Assembly: GCA_033439685.1 (NCBI GenBank)
Contig: JAUEDM010000001.1
Coordinates: forward strand, 2,108,001 to 2,172,000
Source of the DNA: Apodospora peruviana
Lineage: Eukaryota > Ascomycota > Sordariomycetes > Sordariales > Lasiosphaeriaceae
Length of the DNA: 64,000 nucleotides
Reading direction: 5' to 3'
This document shows positions 11,569-21,443 of this stretch, in pieces. Each line of letters opens with the position of its first letter. Within the stretch, counting starts at the first letter, position 1. The notes under the pieces were generated by a model that ran no database searches, had not been told where the DNA came from, and worked only from the letters and a program-made list of their open reading frames with translations. The translations under genes were made by a program, and so were the position numbers.

Positions 11569-14500
11569 TGTGGATAATGGTAGATTTGACGTTTAGTCGA
11601 ACTCTTGGAGCTGTGGTAGAGGACACGGTCGGCTATGGGTAGATAATAGGTGAGCAATTCGAACGCCTCATTCCAGGTAACGGGTTGGCACAAATACTGG
11701 TCTGCATGCCAACCAACAGCTGATCTTCACTTACGACTTTTGCGGACCCAGACACGAGACCGAATTAATTAGGTGTTCGTTAGACGGATAGGGAAGTATT
11801 AATAAGTAATATGAACAAAACAAACGAGAGGCGAAGAAAGGGAAAACAAAAGCCCAGGAGGATAGGTAGGTATGTGCTTCGAGCGAGTGGTAGCACGTAT
11901 GAAAACCCTTGGAGGAAGAAAGAAGTTATCAAGAAACCCGACAGGCCCGTCGATCGAGGTCGAAAGGAGTAAAAACGAGAGGAGTTCGGGTGGAGGACCG
12001 GGAAGAGGAGGACATCGTCCGGAGCAAAATAAGACGAAGCCAAGGAGACAACCACCCCAGCTTAGCTCGCAATGCTCCATACGCCGGGACTGCTCCCGAG
12101 GTCAGAGCGGGTCCCTCAAGCAATTGCACTGCACATTTATCACGGCAATTAATTGACTGATAGGCGCCCCCTGGGCTTTGGGCTGGTCCATCCCTGAAGC
12201 CTCGCTCTGAACGCCTGGGCGCGGCGTTGCCATTTCTTCTGCAAGGATCAGACCAATCAGTGGCTATCGGACAATTGAATGTAGCAGAGGTCGAGATCAC
12301 ATTTCTCGTGTTGACGATGCATAAAAAGTGCATTCTCTCTTTCCATGGGCACTTCAGTTTTCGTTCATATGACCCAATTGACAAGCCAGATGTCTTTGGA
12401 TTGCTCGTACGGAATACATAAAGGCTACTGATGCCCTCCGCTGCTTTGCTAATTTGGATTTAGCTCATCTCGTCTGTCCTCTTTGCGGGCCTCTGCTTTG
12501 GCTAGGCGACGCTAAAAGTCTTTTGCGCGTTGACGTTGACATGTCGCTCCGTGTCCAGGCCGGCCCGACCTCCATGCAACACGGATCCGTACATAAAAAC
12601 CACAGCATGTGTGCAGACGAGCCCAACCCGGCCTCCAGTTATTTAGCGTCTGTCAATATATACCATTTGCAACTTCTCTGCACGGACAGTACGGCGTACG
12701 GAATAGGTATACGGGAAAGAAAAAGATAGGCTGGGGATGGAAACGCGGCGGCGCGGCAAAGGCATGGAACCGGGCGAAACGAAACATCCGAGCTTTCGCA
12801 CAAACAACAATGCTTCCTTCCTAACTGAACAGTAGTCCGGGATACGATGCACCAACCACCAGAACTCCAAGTCCGATCTGACAAGAAGTTGCCCATTTGA
12901 CCGTTCGGCAATGCCAGCTAGGTAACCCGTAAGGTAGTGAACACGGATGGCTAGGTACCTTAAGCTGCGTTTCCCCCGCCCAAAAGCAAGGCCAAGGCAA
13001 AACCCGGATCGATCTCAAAGTTGCACTGCAGCACAAGCGGACTGCAAGCTAAGAGCTAAGTGAGGTGTGGTTTCCCTCCAATCTTTTCACAAGAACCTCT
13101 CGTTTTTGTGCCGTCATCCGACCTCAGACAGAACGAGGCGCATTTTACGAGATCCCATCCCATCATTGGAGTGAGGTGATTGGTGCTCTGTAAGACCACC
13201 GACGACGCCACGCGTTCAGCAAAGCCGGTCAGATAATCCGATGTTTCTGTTATTTCTTGAATCCGTCCCATCCCGCATCAGTTGAAGAGTATTTGTTTCT
13301 TGGATTTTCTTCCACCTCTAAGAACAATGTATTCTTATTGACTGAGGCAGTCGCATATATTCGCATGCCTGGTTAACGATCAGTGGGGATGATAGGTACC
13401 TACATTACTTTGGGTAAATGGTGCTGCTCTAATATACAAACCGAAAAGCGAGCTTGGTGAGACCCCAAGCACTACGCCACCTAACAACCTGGAACATACC
13501 TACATCATATCATTACTTACCTGGTAATTGTGCTTTTTGATTTTCCAGCTGAGGTAGTTCCCTATGATGTTTACCAGAGGCGTATATTTGGTTCTTCAAC
13601 CTGCTTTGGTTTTGTCACACCCTTGGCATACGGAGTCCGCCAGACATCCATCGCTCTGACTTTGTGATGGCGGAGAGTTCCGCCTTCCACCATCCATCAA
13701 GATACTTTGGTTATATGTTCCTTGCGGATTTGTTTCACCATTCACCAATTCTTGGGATCCCGATCTATACCTATGAGCATCGGACTACCCTAGCCCCATC
13801 ATTTGGATGCGCGATCCCCAACGACAAGGCGGCGTGTAGACTGGGACAAGGGTCCAACTCTAATCGAGGTCTGCGTGAGCGTCAACTACCTAGGTACCTA
13901 GTCAGCTACCCCGGAGGAGACAGCTAAAGTCGGCAAGTACGAACCCAATGTTACATCTGCTTGAGTTCCAAGATCCGCCTCCGGTGCCATAAACGGGCAA
14001 CTCCCGTCTGTACCACAGCAACAATCGGTTCGGTCAGTCATAACTTTCTCTTATCACCAGGTGATGCAACTGAAGATGAAGCGGTGACGAAAATCCCCCA
14101 GAACTCAAGCCACAATGCAAGTCGAAGACGCGACAAATAGGGCCCTATCATTTATATATTTGCCTGACTAAGAGGCCATGTGAAACCGGACCGGAGCCGC
14201 CATCTTTGCGGGTTTTGGCTTGCCCGCCTTTTGCTTGGAAATCCGTTTGATATCAGCCAATCCGAACTCGCATGGTCGACCGTTTTGGGAAGGCAACCGG
14301 CTGACAGTCGCACAGGCCGTTCACTCGCCGGGGACTACAGTCTATAGGTGGATTTGTATACTTGCACATTAGTAATAGCCCTGCGCAAGCTGTAGAAATG
14401 CCATGCAGGGTCCTCTCCTTTGACAGCAACTCTGTGATGCTGCTCGACGGCTTGGATGAATAAGGATTGCCAAATCATCACAAAACCATCACAAAGCGGC

Positions 14501-14775
14501 CGCATGCGGCAACTACCTGTCTGGCTGGTTGGGAGTGGGAGAGCAGCCATATTGACCTTTGTTGTCTATCGGGCAGGAAATCAACTGCCATGAATTGTCT
14601 ATATAAAGGAACGTACTCTCGGTCAAATTGATCGTCCATTGTAAATTATCGTCAACCAGGACATTACCTATATCAACATTCAACAGAGTTAAACTTCTGC
14701 TTCTTGATTCTAGTAACCACCGAGTTCAAAGTCATTCCATCTAATTAGACAAAGAAACCCAAAGCCAGTATCAAC
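11569..14775. other. Gene-poor 3.2 kb spacer between divergent genes
   Basis: Upstream of both the small surface protein and the reductase. From about 11775 to 12060 the plus strand is strongly purine-rich, i.e. pyrimidine-rich on the sense strand of the leftward gene, as often seen around fungal promoters and 5' UTRs. TAGGTACCTA-type palindromes occur near 12951, 13393 and 13889, and TACGGAATA occurs at 12418 and 12697. Open frames here are short and lack family features. I see no transposase or terminal repeats. Confidence 0.5.
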
Positions 14776-15943
14776 ATGCCTTCCACACTTCTTACCGGCG
14801 CCAACTCATTTGTGGCTGCCCATATCATCAATGCTCTCATCCGTGACGGCCACCATGTTACAGGGACTGTCCGCAGAGCCTCTGCTGGCGATGAGATTCT
14901 CGCCCTCCACCCTGAGTGGAAGGATAGCCTAGACATTGTCGTTGTCGAGGATATCACGGATCAGTCCGCCTGGGACACCATCTTCACGGACAACAAGTTC
15001 GATCATGTCAGTAACCAACAACCCGTTTACATACCTCATACTCATCAAGCTGATAAATTCGAAACCAGGTTGTGCACGTCGCCGCTCCTCTCCTGGACAA
15101 CCCGGCCAACACAGACTACGACAAGCACTTTCTCCAACCAAGTGTGGAAGGGTAAATTATGATCCTACCACCCCCAGTTAGATCCTCACGACGGGACAAA
15201 AACTCACCCCAAAACAAAAATATAGAAACCTCGCCCTCCTCCGCTCAGCCCATCTTCACGCACCAGGTCTCAAATCCATCGCCGTGACCGGCTCCATCAA
15301 CGCTTCCACGACCGGCTCACCCGCAGAACTCACCGCCGGACCCATCACCTCGTCCACATGGCTACCCATCTCCCAAGAAGAGGCCCGCGCCATGAACAAC
15401 GCCTACATCAGCTACTGCAGCGGCAAGAAGGAGGGCGAGCTGGCCATTTGGGACTTCGTCAAGACCCAGACCCCCCATTTCGGAGTGACCGTCTTCCTTC
15501 CCGCCTTAATTTTTGGACCGCCTATCGAGCCGCTGTCCGGAAAGGGCGGCGTTGAGGGGCTGCACTACTCAGCCAACGTGATCTACCAGCTCATCAACGG
15601 GTCCAATGCTACCGTTCCGGCGACGACGTTCCCGTCGTATATCGATGTGCGAGATCTGGCTGATGCGCACGTCAAGGCGCTTACCGAGCCCAAGGTTGCT
15701 AACAAGCGGTTGACGATTGGTGGGCAGTCGATGACGTATACGGACTTGGTGAGGGCGTTGAAAGGAGTCAAAGAGCTGGAGGGCAGGAAGATGCCCGAGG
15801 AGAGCGGAGAAGATAAAAAGGTCACGCCGGCGAAGGTCGAGGCGGACGAGGGGAATGAGGCGTTGAATATGACGTTTAGAACGCTGGAGGAGACCATGAG
15901 AGATACGGCGGTGAGGCTTGTTGAGCTGGAGAGGCGAGGTTGA
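14776..15943 (+). CDS. NAD(P)-dependent reductase of the extended SDR family (Gre2 / dihydroflavonol reductase-like)
   Basis: Three exons: 14776-15006, 15069-15151 and 15226-15943, giving 343 residues. This is an atypical/extended short-chain dehydrogenase, likely cytosolic, reducing carbonyls such as ketones or methylglyoxal with NADPH. The N-terminal nucleotide-binding loop is LLTGANSFVAAHI, in which the second and third glycines of the usual TGxxGxxG are Ser and Ala. HVAAPL follows at the end of beta-4. The catalytic Ser/Tyr/Lys set is visible as VTGSINAS and YCSGK (Tyr-x3-Lys). PSYIDVRDLADAHVKAL is the conserved substrate-domain motif. The C-terminal 50 residues are charged. Introns have GTCAGT...CCAG and GTAAAT...ATAG borders and keep phase. 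It stands alone: there is no polyketide synthase, P450 or other cluster partner nearby, so a general aldehyde/ketone reductase role is more likely than a pathway-specific one. Confidence 0.88.
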
Positions 15944-16794
15944 GTGGTGGTGGTATTGTTGGTCACTTCCAAGGTTGATAGTGAAGGGGAAGTTCAGCTT
16001 TTATTTATTTTTTGATAGAGGTCGGGTCTGTTTTACCTGGTACATAATACTTGCCCGGAACTTTCATTTTATAGATTAATCCTGTGATGTAATTCTTCAC
16101 TTTGTCCTTGAGGTCCAACGTTGAACTGTTCGAAGCAACGGAATGCAAGCCCAAGCCGACTGTGGGGCATCGCCAAAGCGCTAGCGAAGCTGAAGATATC
16201 GGCAGTTGCGGGCTCTGTCCGTCACCCAACCCCGGCCCTGGCCGGGGATTAAGATGGGGCCGGGGAAGCGCCCGTGTGATTGAACTTGGTGGGGCATTGA
16301 CGATCCAGCAACAGCTTCCTTTCCTCTTCCATTCAAACATGTGGCACACCCCTTCCAGGTATCGTTTGATGGGTTGTTTTTGTCTGGTTTAGCTCTCAGC
16401 TTAATAAAGTCATATACCATCACCTCATTGGCCTCTTTGTACTCGAGCAAGTAAAAAACCTCGAAGACCGGCGAACTACCTTACCTACGGCCCCAGTCCA
16501 GCTTTTGCGCTCTCGGGGATCCCAGCAACTCAGCGTCGCAATCGCAAAAGGAGCGCTTACGACAGTGGGCAGCGTCCCGATCCTGGATTTTGTTCCAACG
16601 AAACTGAAATCTGCCCTACCCTCTCACGACATTAGACCACGAATATTATATCGAGTACACGATTACACGATTACAACGCTGTATACCCACAGCCGGCCCG
16701 CCTTTCACAACGCGGCCGCTGAGCGCAAAGCCAGTCGAGGAATCCCTCCCCCCCTCAACCAACAGCATATCTATTGCCTCCGATGATGGCTTGA
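15944..16794. other. Intergenic between reductase and YPT35
   Basis: This is the 3' flank of the reductase and the promoter and 5' leader of the PX gene. A pyrimidine-rich leader lies just before the YPT35 start. There is no supported gene. Confidence 0.45.
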
Positions 16795-17915
16795 ATGGCG
16801 TCAGAGACAATCCAAGAACAACACCCAAACGGTGGCGCATTGACGAAAGGAGAGTCAATGAACGGCGAGGCACAAGACTCAACCACACAACACCAACAGC
16901 TATCTCCTACTGCAGACGCACCGACACTGCCGCCACGGCGGCCTGTCGCAACAGAAGTAGTAACACGCGCGGCTCTATTTGGCGAAAGCGATCCCAGCGA
17001 GGACGGCGAGTCCGACGACGATGCGACGACGACAACAGACGGTGTGTCCGTGGTTTCACCCACCTCTATGACCTCGCCGCCCTACTGGGTACAGGGCAAT
17101 CACAACCGGACGGTGTCAAGCATATCGGCCGAGAGCGTTGTAGGTCGCGACGCCATCACGCTGCAGGACAACGAGTACGACGACGGGCCCGACGGTAGCA
17201 ACGTCTACGGGCGGGACCGCAACCGCGCCTGCTGGGCCAAGAGCGTCAAGGTGGTGGATCATGTCATGGTGAACGGGAGCGCGACGAATATTGGCGCTTT
17301 TGTGGTTTGGAATATTCGAGTTGAGACGTTGAATGTAAGTTTTTTTTTTTTTTTTTTTTCCTTAGCAGCCGTATTTTTGGTGAAAAGGAGTTGCGTTGCG
17401 CTTGGGAACGAAAGGGGAAAATATGAGTGGGAGAAAGGCAGGAAGACTGGGGAAGAAAAGACGCAGGTTGAATGAAAGGGATGGTTGATGCAATACCTTT
17501 TCCGGGCTAACAATCTCGATTTTTCCCGAAAAATAGGGCTCGCATATGAACATACGGAAACGGTATTCCGAGTTTGACGATCTTAGACGCCGGCTCGTCC
17601 AGACGTTTCCCAACTTCGAAGCCGCAGTGCCCGTTCTTCCTCCCAAGAGCGTCATCTCCAAGTTCCGGCCTAGGTTTCTGGAGAAGCGGAGGGCTGGGTT
17701 ACAGTATTTCTTGAAGTACGTCATTCATTGTCAACAATTTTTCTACCTCGGTCTATTGTGGTCAATATCTCGAAGCTGTTCATTTCAATGAACTCACCGC
17801 CGCAACCCCAACTGACTGAGTGACTGATTGTCTAATTTTCATTAAACACAGTTGCATATTATTGAACCCCGAGTTTTCCGGTTCTCCTGTTTTGAAAGAG
17901 TTTCTTTTTGCATGA
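16795..17915 (+). CDS. YPT35: PX-domain endosomal/vacuolar adaptor YPT35
   Basis: Three exons: 16795-17334, 17537-17715 and 17852-17915, giving 260 residues. YPT35-type proteins bind phosphatidylinositol 3-phosphate on endosomes or vacuoles through a PX domain and recruit partners such as Vps13. The N-terminal 110 residues are disordered (Ser/Thr/Asp-rich). The PX domain begins around KSVKVVDHV (about residue 143), contains the phosphoinositide-binding RKRYSEFDDLRRRL segment (about 184-198) and the PP-x-K loop (PPKSVISKFRPRFLEKRR), and ends at the C-terminus with LLNPEFSGSPVLKEFLFA. Intron 1 is 202 nt and starts with a 20-T homopolymer directly after its donor. Intron 2 (GTACGT...ACAG) restores phase exactly. 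The ATG chosen follows two upstream ATGs that hit a stop at once. Confidence 0.88.
17340..17359 (+). repeat. 20-T homopolymer in YPT35 intron 1
   Basis: An uninterrupted run of 20 thymines starts five bases after the GTAAGT donor begins. It lies in the intron and should not affect the protein, but it is a probable length polymorphism. Confidence 0.9.
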
Positions 17916-18783
17916 CAAACGAAACGAGAGACACGCAAAATAACGTTTAATGATCAGGAAATGAATGAGGTTTGTGTGACGGAAGAAGGGAGTATATGTG
18001 TTTTGGGTGGTATTGATAGGTTGTACATACATGACACATTTCCCTGTATAAGCAAGAAAGTAAATTTAATATTAATGTAATGGATTCCGAATGGCATCTT
18101 GTAGCCGGGCATGTGCGTGTGTCTGTGGGTGGTTATATAAGTGCGGCCGAACTGAAAGGTGATATTGACAGGATGGATGTTCATTTACACCGGGTTAGGT
18201 TTGGTTTCTAGTCTACAAGACGAGAAAATCCCATAAATCTACCCGAGAGTAATAGAAAAATCTTACAGTCCATAAACGCTGTTTCGCGCAACATTACCCA
18301 GTATCTTTCCAACCATGTTCTTCCTTCTCATAGCGCGTATTGCTTCTCCTCACCCAGGAAGCGGTAGCCGCACAGATATCGTCGATGGCGCCACCTCATA
18401 GGCTGTTAAAACAGTCGGCTCGAATGGTCGGGCAGCGCCACAGTTCGATGTCAACAATTATCGTGTTTGGAGACATGAGTCCCCTTTTCAGCAGCAAATG
18501 CCAATATCACAAGGTTGACCGTCCCATCTCATAAACAGACCAACGCTCAAGGATATCTGCATTTCCACGTAGGGACCTGCGCAATTTGCTGATAGTTTTA
18601 TAGGCGTCTGCACCTGTTCCGAACTCGGCTTCAGCATTCCGGCGAGTGTACCTAAGTCTGAAGAGGAAGGAGATGCGATTTCGAGGGGGCGTAAAACGGG
18701 CTTAGTGTAGTCTGGTGTTTTCTAGGGCCATATGATTATGGACTCAGATTTCGTCTTTCAGGATGAATGTCTTTTTCCATATT
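17916..18783. other. Convergent intergenic region
   Basis: This is the 3' flanks of YPT35 (plus) and PYM (minus). The sequence is AT-rich around 17930-18320, as expected for 3' UTRs. No gene is supported. Confidence 0.5.
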
Positions 18784-19386
18784 TCAACTCAAACCCTCCG
18801 TTGTTGCCTTGGTCGTCGCTTTCTCCGCAGTACTAGTCTTGGGCTCTCCCTCGGAGTCGAAGCCCAAGGCGTCGAGTTCGCGGATGAGCTCGTTGATCTT
18901 GATAACCTTGGCAATCTGCTCCGGGAGCAACGACTCGCCAATATCCTTCTTGTCTTTTAGCTCCTTGGCCTGTCTCAGCTTTTTCTTGAGGTTTCGCGCC
19001 TTCTTCTCTTTCTCGGCTTCTGGGTCCAGCTGCTCTTCTTGAGCCTTGGGTGTTGTGTCCTTCTCGGGCAACGCATCGCCGGTGGCTTTTGCCTTCTTAC
19101 GCGCCTCTCGCCGCTTAGCGTTCTTGTTAGCCGCAGCCGATGATGACGATTGCTCCGACTTGTCGTCTTTCAGACCCTCGGCACCGGGAACCGGCCCTTT
19201 GCCGCGACTGCGGAAAGTCTCGGCAGTCGGGTTCTTGTAGACTTCGACATCCTCCGGGGGACGGTAGCCGGGGCGGATCTTGATGGCTTTTCTCGTGGTT
19301 CCATCGGGCCGGACCGACTCGGGGATGTGTCGCTGGCCGCTGGATTTGTCGGTCACAATGCCGGAGGCGGACGGTTGATCGGGCAT
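18784..19386 (-). CDS. PYM1: Partner of Y14 and Mago (PYM / WIBG)
   Basis: Single exon, 200 residues. PYM binds the Mago-Y14 heterodimer of the exon-junction complex and, through its C-terminal part, the small ribosomal subunit, helping strip EJCs from translated mRNA. The N-terminal Mago-binding motif is clear: IPESVRPDGTTRKAIKIRPG followed by YRPPEDVEVYKNP (residues about 21-54). The middle is highly charged Lys/Glu/Ala-rich helix (about 88-150). A conserved short C-terminal helix follows (EQIAKVIKINELIRELDALGF). The gene is divergent from QCR9 with about 500 bp between the start codons. No intron is needed. Confidence 0.93.
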   Translation of the reverse strand: MPDQPSASGIVTDKSSGQRHIPESVRPDGTTRKAIKIRPGYRPPEDVEVYKNPTAETFRSRGKGPVPGAEGLKDDKSEQSSSSAAANKNAKRREARKKAKATGDALPEKDTTPKAQEEQLDPEAEKEKKARNLKKKLRQAKELKDKKDIGESLLPEQIAKVIKINELIRELDALGFDSEGEPKTSTAEKATTKATTEGLS

Positions 19387-19888
19387 CGCGAGCGCGGGAT
19401 GAGATCAAGTAGCAGCAGACTTGAATTTGGAGTCGCGACGGAAGTACCCGTAATAACAAAACCCAGATTTTAATAGCGCGCAGCCGGCGAGTATCGCGAC
19501 CGCGCCAGCCTTCGATTTGTACAGGAGCACGAATGTACAGCTGTAGTTTTTGTCTGCGTGTTTGGGCTACTGTACCGATTAACCCGTACAAAAATGCGCA
19601 ATAAAGTCTGGCGGGGTTGCGGCATCACAGCCTTGGCCTGCAGTGCTCTTCAGTGGCTTGGCTTTGGGGGAGCTGTGGCCAATCAGAGGCCACTCCGGGA
19701 GCTTCCGGCCGGCCGTGCCATCCATGGGTGGGTCCTCCGCCTGGGTCGGTTTTGCTTCGTGCAGTTGCAACAAAACACCTCTAAACAGCTCTCGACCTGA
19801 ACGTCCTGCCCGCACCACGCCGATCGCGGAAGCCAAATCTTCAATTGACATAGCTCCGGAGCTCTGCACGAGAGAAACCCAATTCAAA
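19387..19888. promoter_or_regulatory. Bidirectional promoter region PYM / QCR9
   Basis: The 502 bp between two divergent start codons. It contains a CCAAT box in the context TGGCCAATCAG (CCAAT at 19679-19683), about 205 bp upstream of the QCR9 ATG. This is a typical target of the CCAAT-binding (HAP) complex that controls respiratory genes; regulation is inferred from motif and position only. Confidence 0.45.
19679..19683 (+). promoter_or_regulatory. CCAAT box upstream of QCR9
   Basis: CCAAT within TGGCCAATCAG, matching the extended CCAAT-complex preference (YRRCCAATCAG-like), 205 bp upstream of the QCR9 ATG. Confidence 0.4.
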
Positions 19889-20362
19889 ATGGTGAGCGCC
19901 CCTGTGTTTGAGAAGGAGTACCGAGGATGCCCCAAGGCTAATCGCGCACGCATCCACAGGCCACCGCACCGCGCCCCTGGCTCTACAAGCAAGTTCCCAC
20001 GGGCCCAGCGACGACCGCCTAACCCATCGAGCTAACAAGCGACTCTTTCTCAGCACCTTCTTCAAGAAGAACTATATGATGTTGGGCGTTGTCTTCGCCG
20101 GTGCCTTCGGCTTTGAGATGTAGGTCGCGGCGAGGAGCGAGGGCAGGATGGCTTTCTAGGGAATGGTCGCGCTGAACATCGATATCTCAGGTGGTACAAT
20201 TCAGTAATGGACAAGATCTGGGAGACCAATAATCGAGGAGTATGAGCAAACTACACGCGCGTTACGGTGGGACTTTGGCTGACAATGAGACAACAGCGCC
20301 TATGGAAGGACATCCGACACAAGTACGTCACCGCGAACGACGATGGCGACGATGACGAGTAA
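19889..20362 (+). CDS. QCR9: Ubiquinol-cytochrome c reductase subunit 9 (complex III)
   Basis: Five coding exons: 19889-19891, 19960-19988, 20054-20119, 20191-20239 and 20297-20362, giving 70 residues. QCR9 is a small single-span subunit of the mitochondrial bc1 complex. The assembled protein has a short basic/hydrophobic start (MATAPRPWLYNTFFKKNY), one transmembrane helix (MMLGVVFAGAFGFEM) and the family-typical tail WETNNRGRLWKDIRHKY with an acidic end. All phases agree. Two oddities: exon 1 contains only the ATG, and intron 2 uses a GC donor (AA/GCAAGT) with a normal CTCAG acceptor. No GT donor nearby keeps the frame. The length agrees with the family (about 60-75 residues). Confidence 0.9.
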
Positions 20363-21443
20363 TCGGTGGCTTCAAAAAAAGTGGGCAGGTTTTAGGAAGG
20401 AGGGGAGGCCCAGGGAGTCTTGGGCGTGTATATTCTAGTCCAGAAATGGCTGTAGAAGGATAAGGATAGAGCAACGTTTGGCAAATATCGGGTCAACCCA
20501 TGTGGCCAGAGCTTCCATGTCCACCGTACACAAATACAGGAGAATATCCATCACTTGGAGCTCCTGTTTGTGTGGGTGTCTGTGTCTGTGTGTGTTATAT
20601 GGAGTTGGACTGCGAGGTCCTGGTAATTCTGTCCGGTCAGGTATTATTTGACTTACTGAGACTGAACAGTGCAGTCGTGCGTTGTCCAGGGCAGGTTCGA
20701 CGTCTCACGTGCAAACGGCAAGAACGTTATCTGCCATGCCCCGCTAAAACTCAAATCACCGAGCAGGTAGGTCATCCGCGCGTCAAGGCAAAGGCTTAAG
20801 TAAACCTCCATGGGGTATTTCGGTTTGTCTGCTCAATATCGTACTGCACGAATACTCCAGAAATGTAGCCTCACACCTCTGCAGGGATCAAAATTATGTT
20901 TATACAGTGCAATGTCCCGCTCCCACCTTGTTGGGGACCCCTCATTGACAGGACTTGGCTCCTCGCCGCTTTGCAAGTCATGTCGAGAACCAAACAGCGG
21001 CTCTGGGCGACTACCAATTAACAAACAAGAGCAAGTGATTGCAAGATCTCGCCTGCAGCAAACAGATATCAGCTTCACGTCTCACCAAACAAGTAGACGC
21101 TTGTAGCACAGTCATTCATCGCAACAACTTGGAAACCATTCCTAGGTACATAGACGGGCAACCGAGTGCGCAGCGATAAGTAATCTGCAACCCATATACG
21201 CAATCTGCCTACCAACGAGCCTGCTATCCAGCGCTTCCTCGATTCGCCTCTCCGTGCTCGGGCGCGATTACAATTCCCTACTCCTCCACCGGCCAGCCTC
21301 ACTTACATACCACCAGACTCCTCCCATATCAACTCCATCTCAACCTATCTATTCCAAGACCAACACGGATATCGACATCGACAACTGTCACGCATGCTCC
21401 CTCCTCTCGTACGTAGCGTTGGATGACCTAGCGCCCTCTCACG
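20363..21443. other. Intergenic between QCR9 and UBR1
   Basis: 3' flank of QCR9, with a GT-rich patch around 20565-20602, then the UBR1 promoter and leader. The last 200 bases are CT-rich on the sense strand. No other gene is supported. Confidence 0.45.

Noticed and set aside
14776..18000. Secondary-metabolite gene cluster around the reductase
   Set aside because: The neighbours are a GPI-type protein, a PX adaptor, PYM and QCR9; no synthase, P450, transporter or cluster regulator is present.
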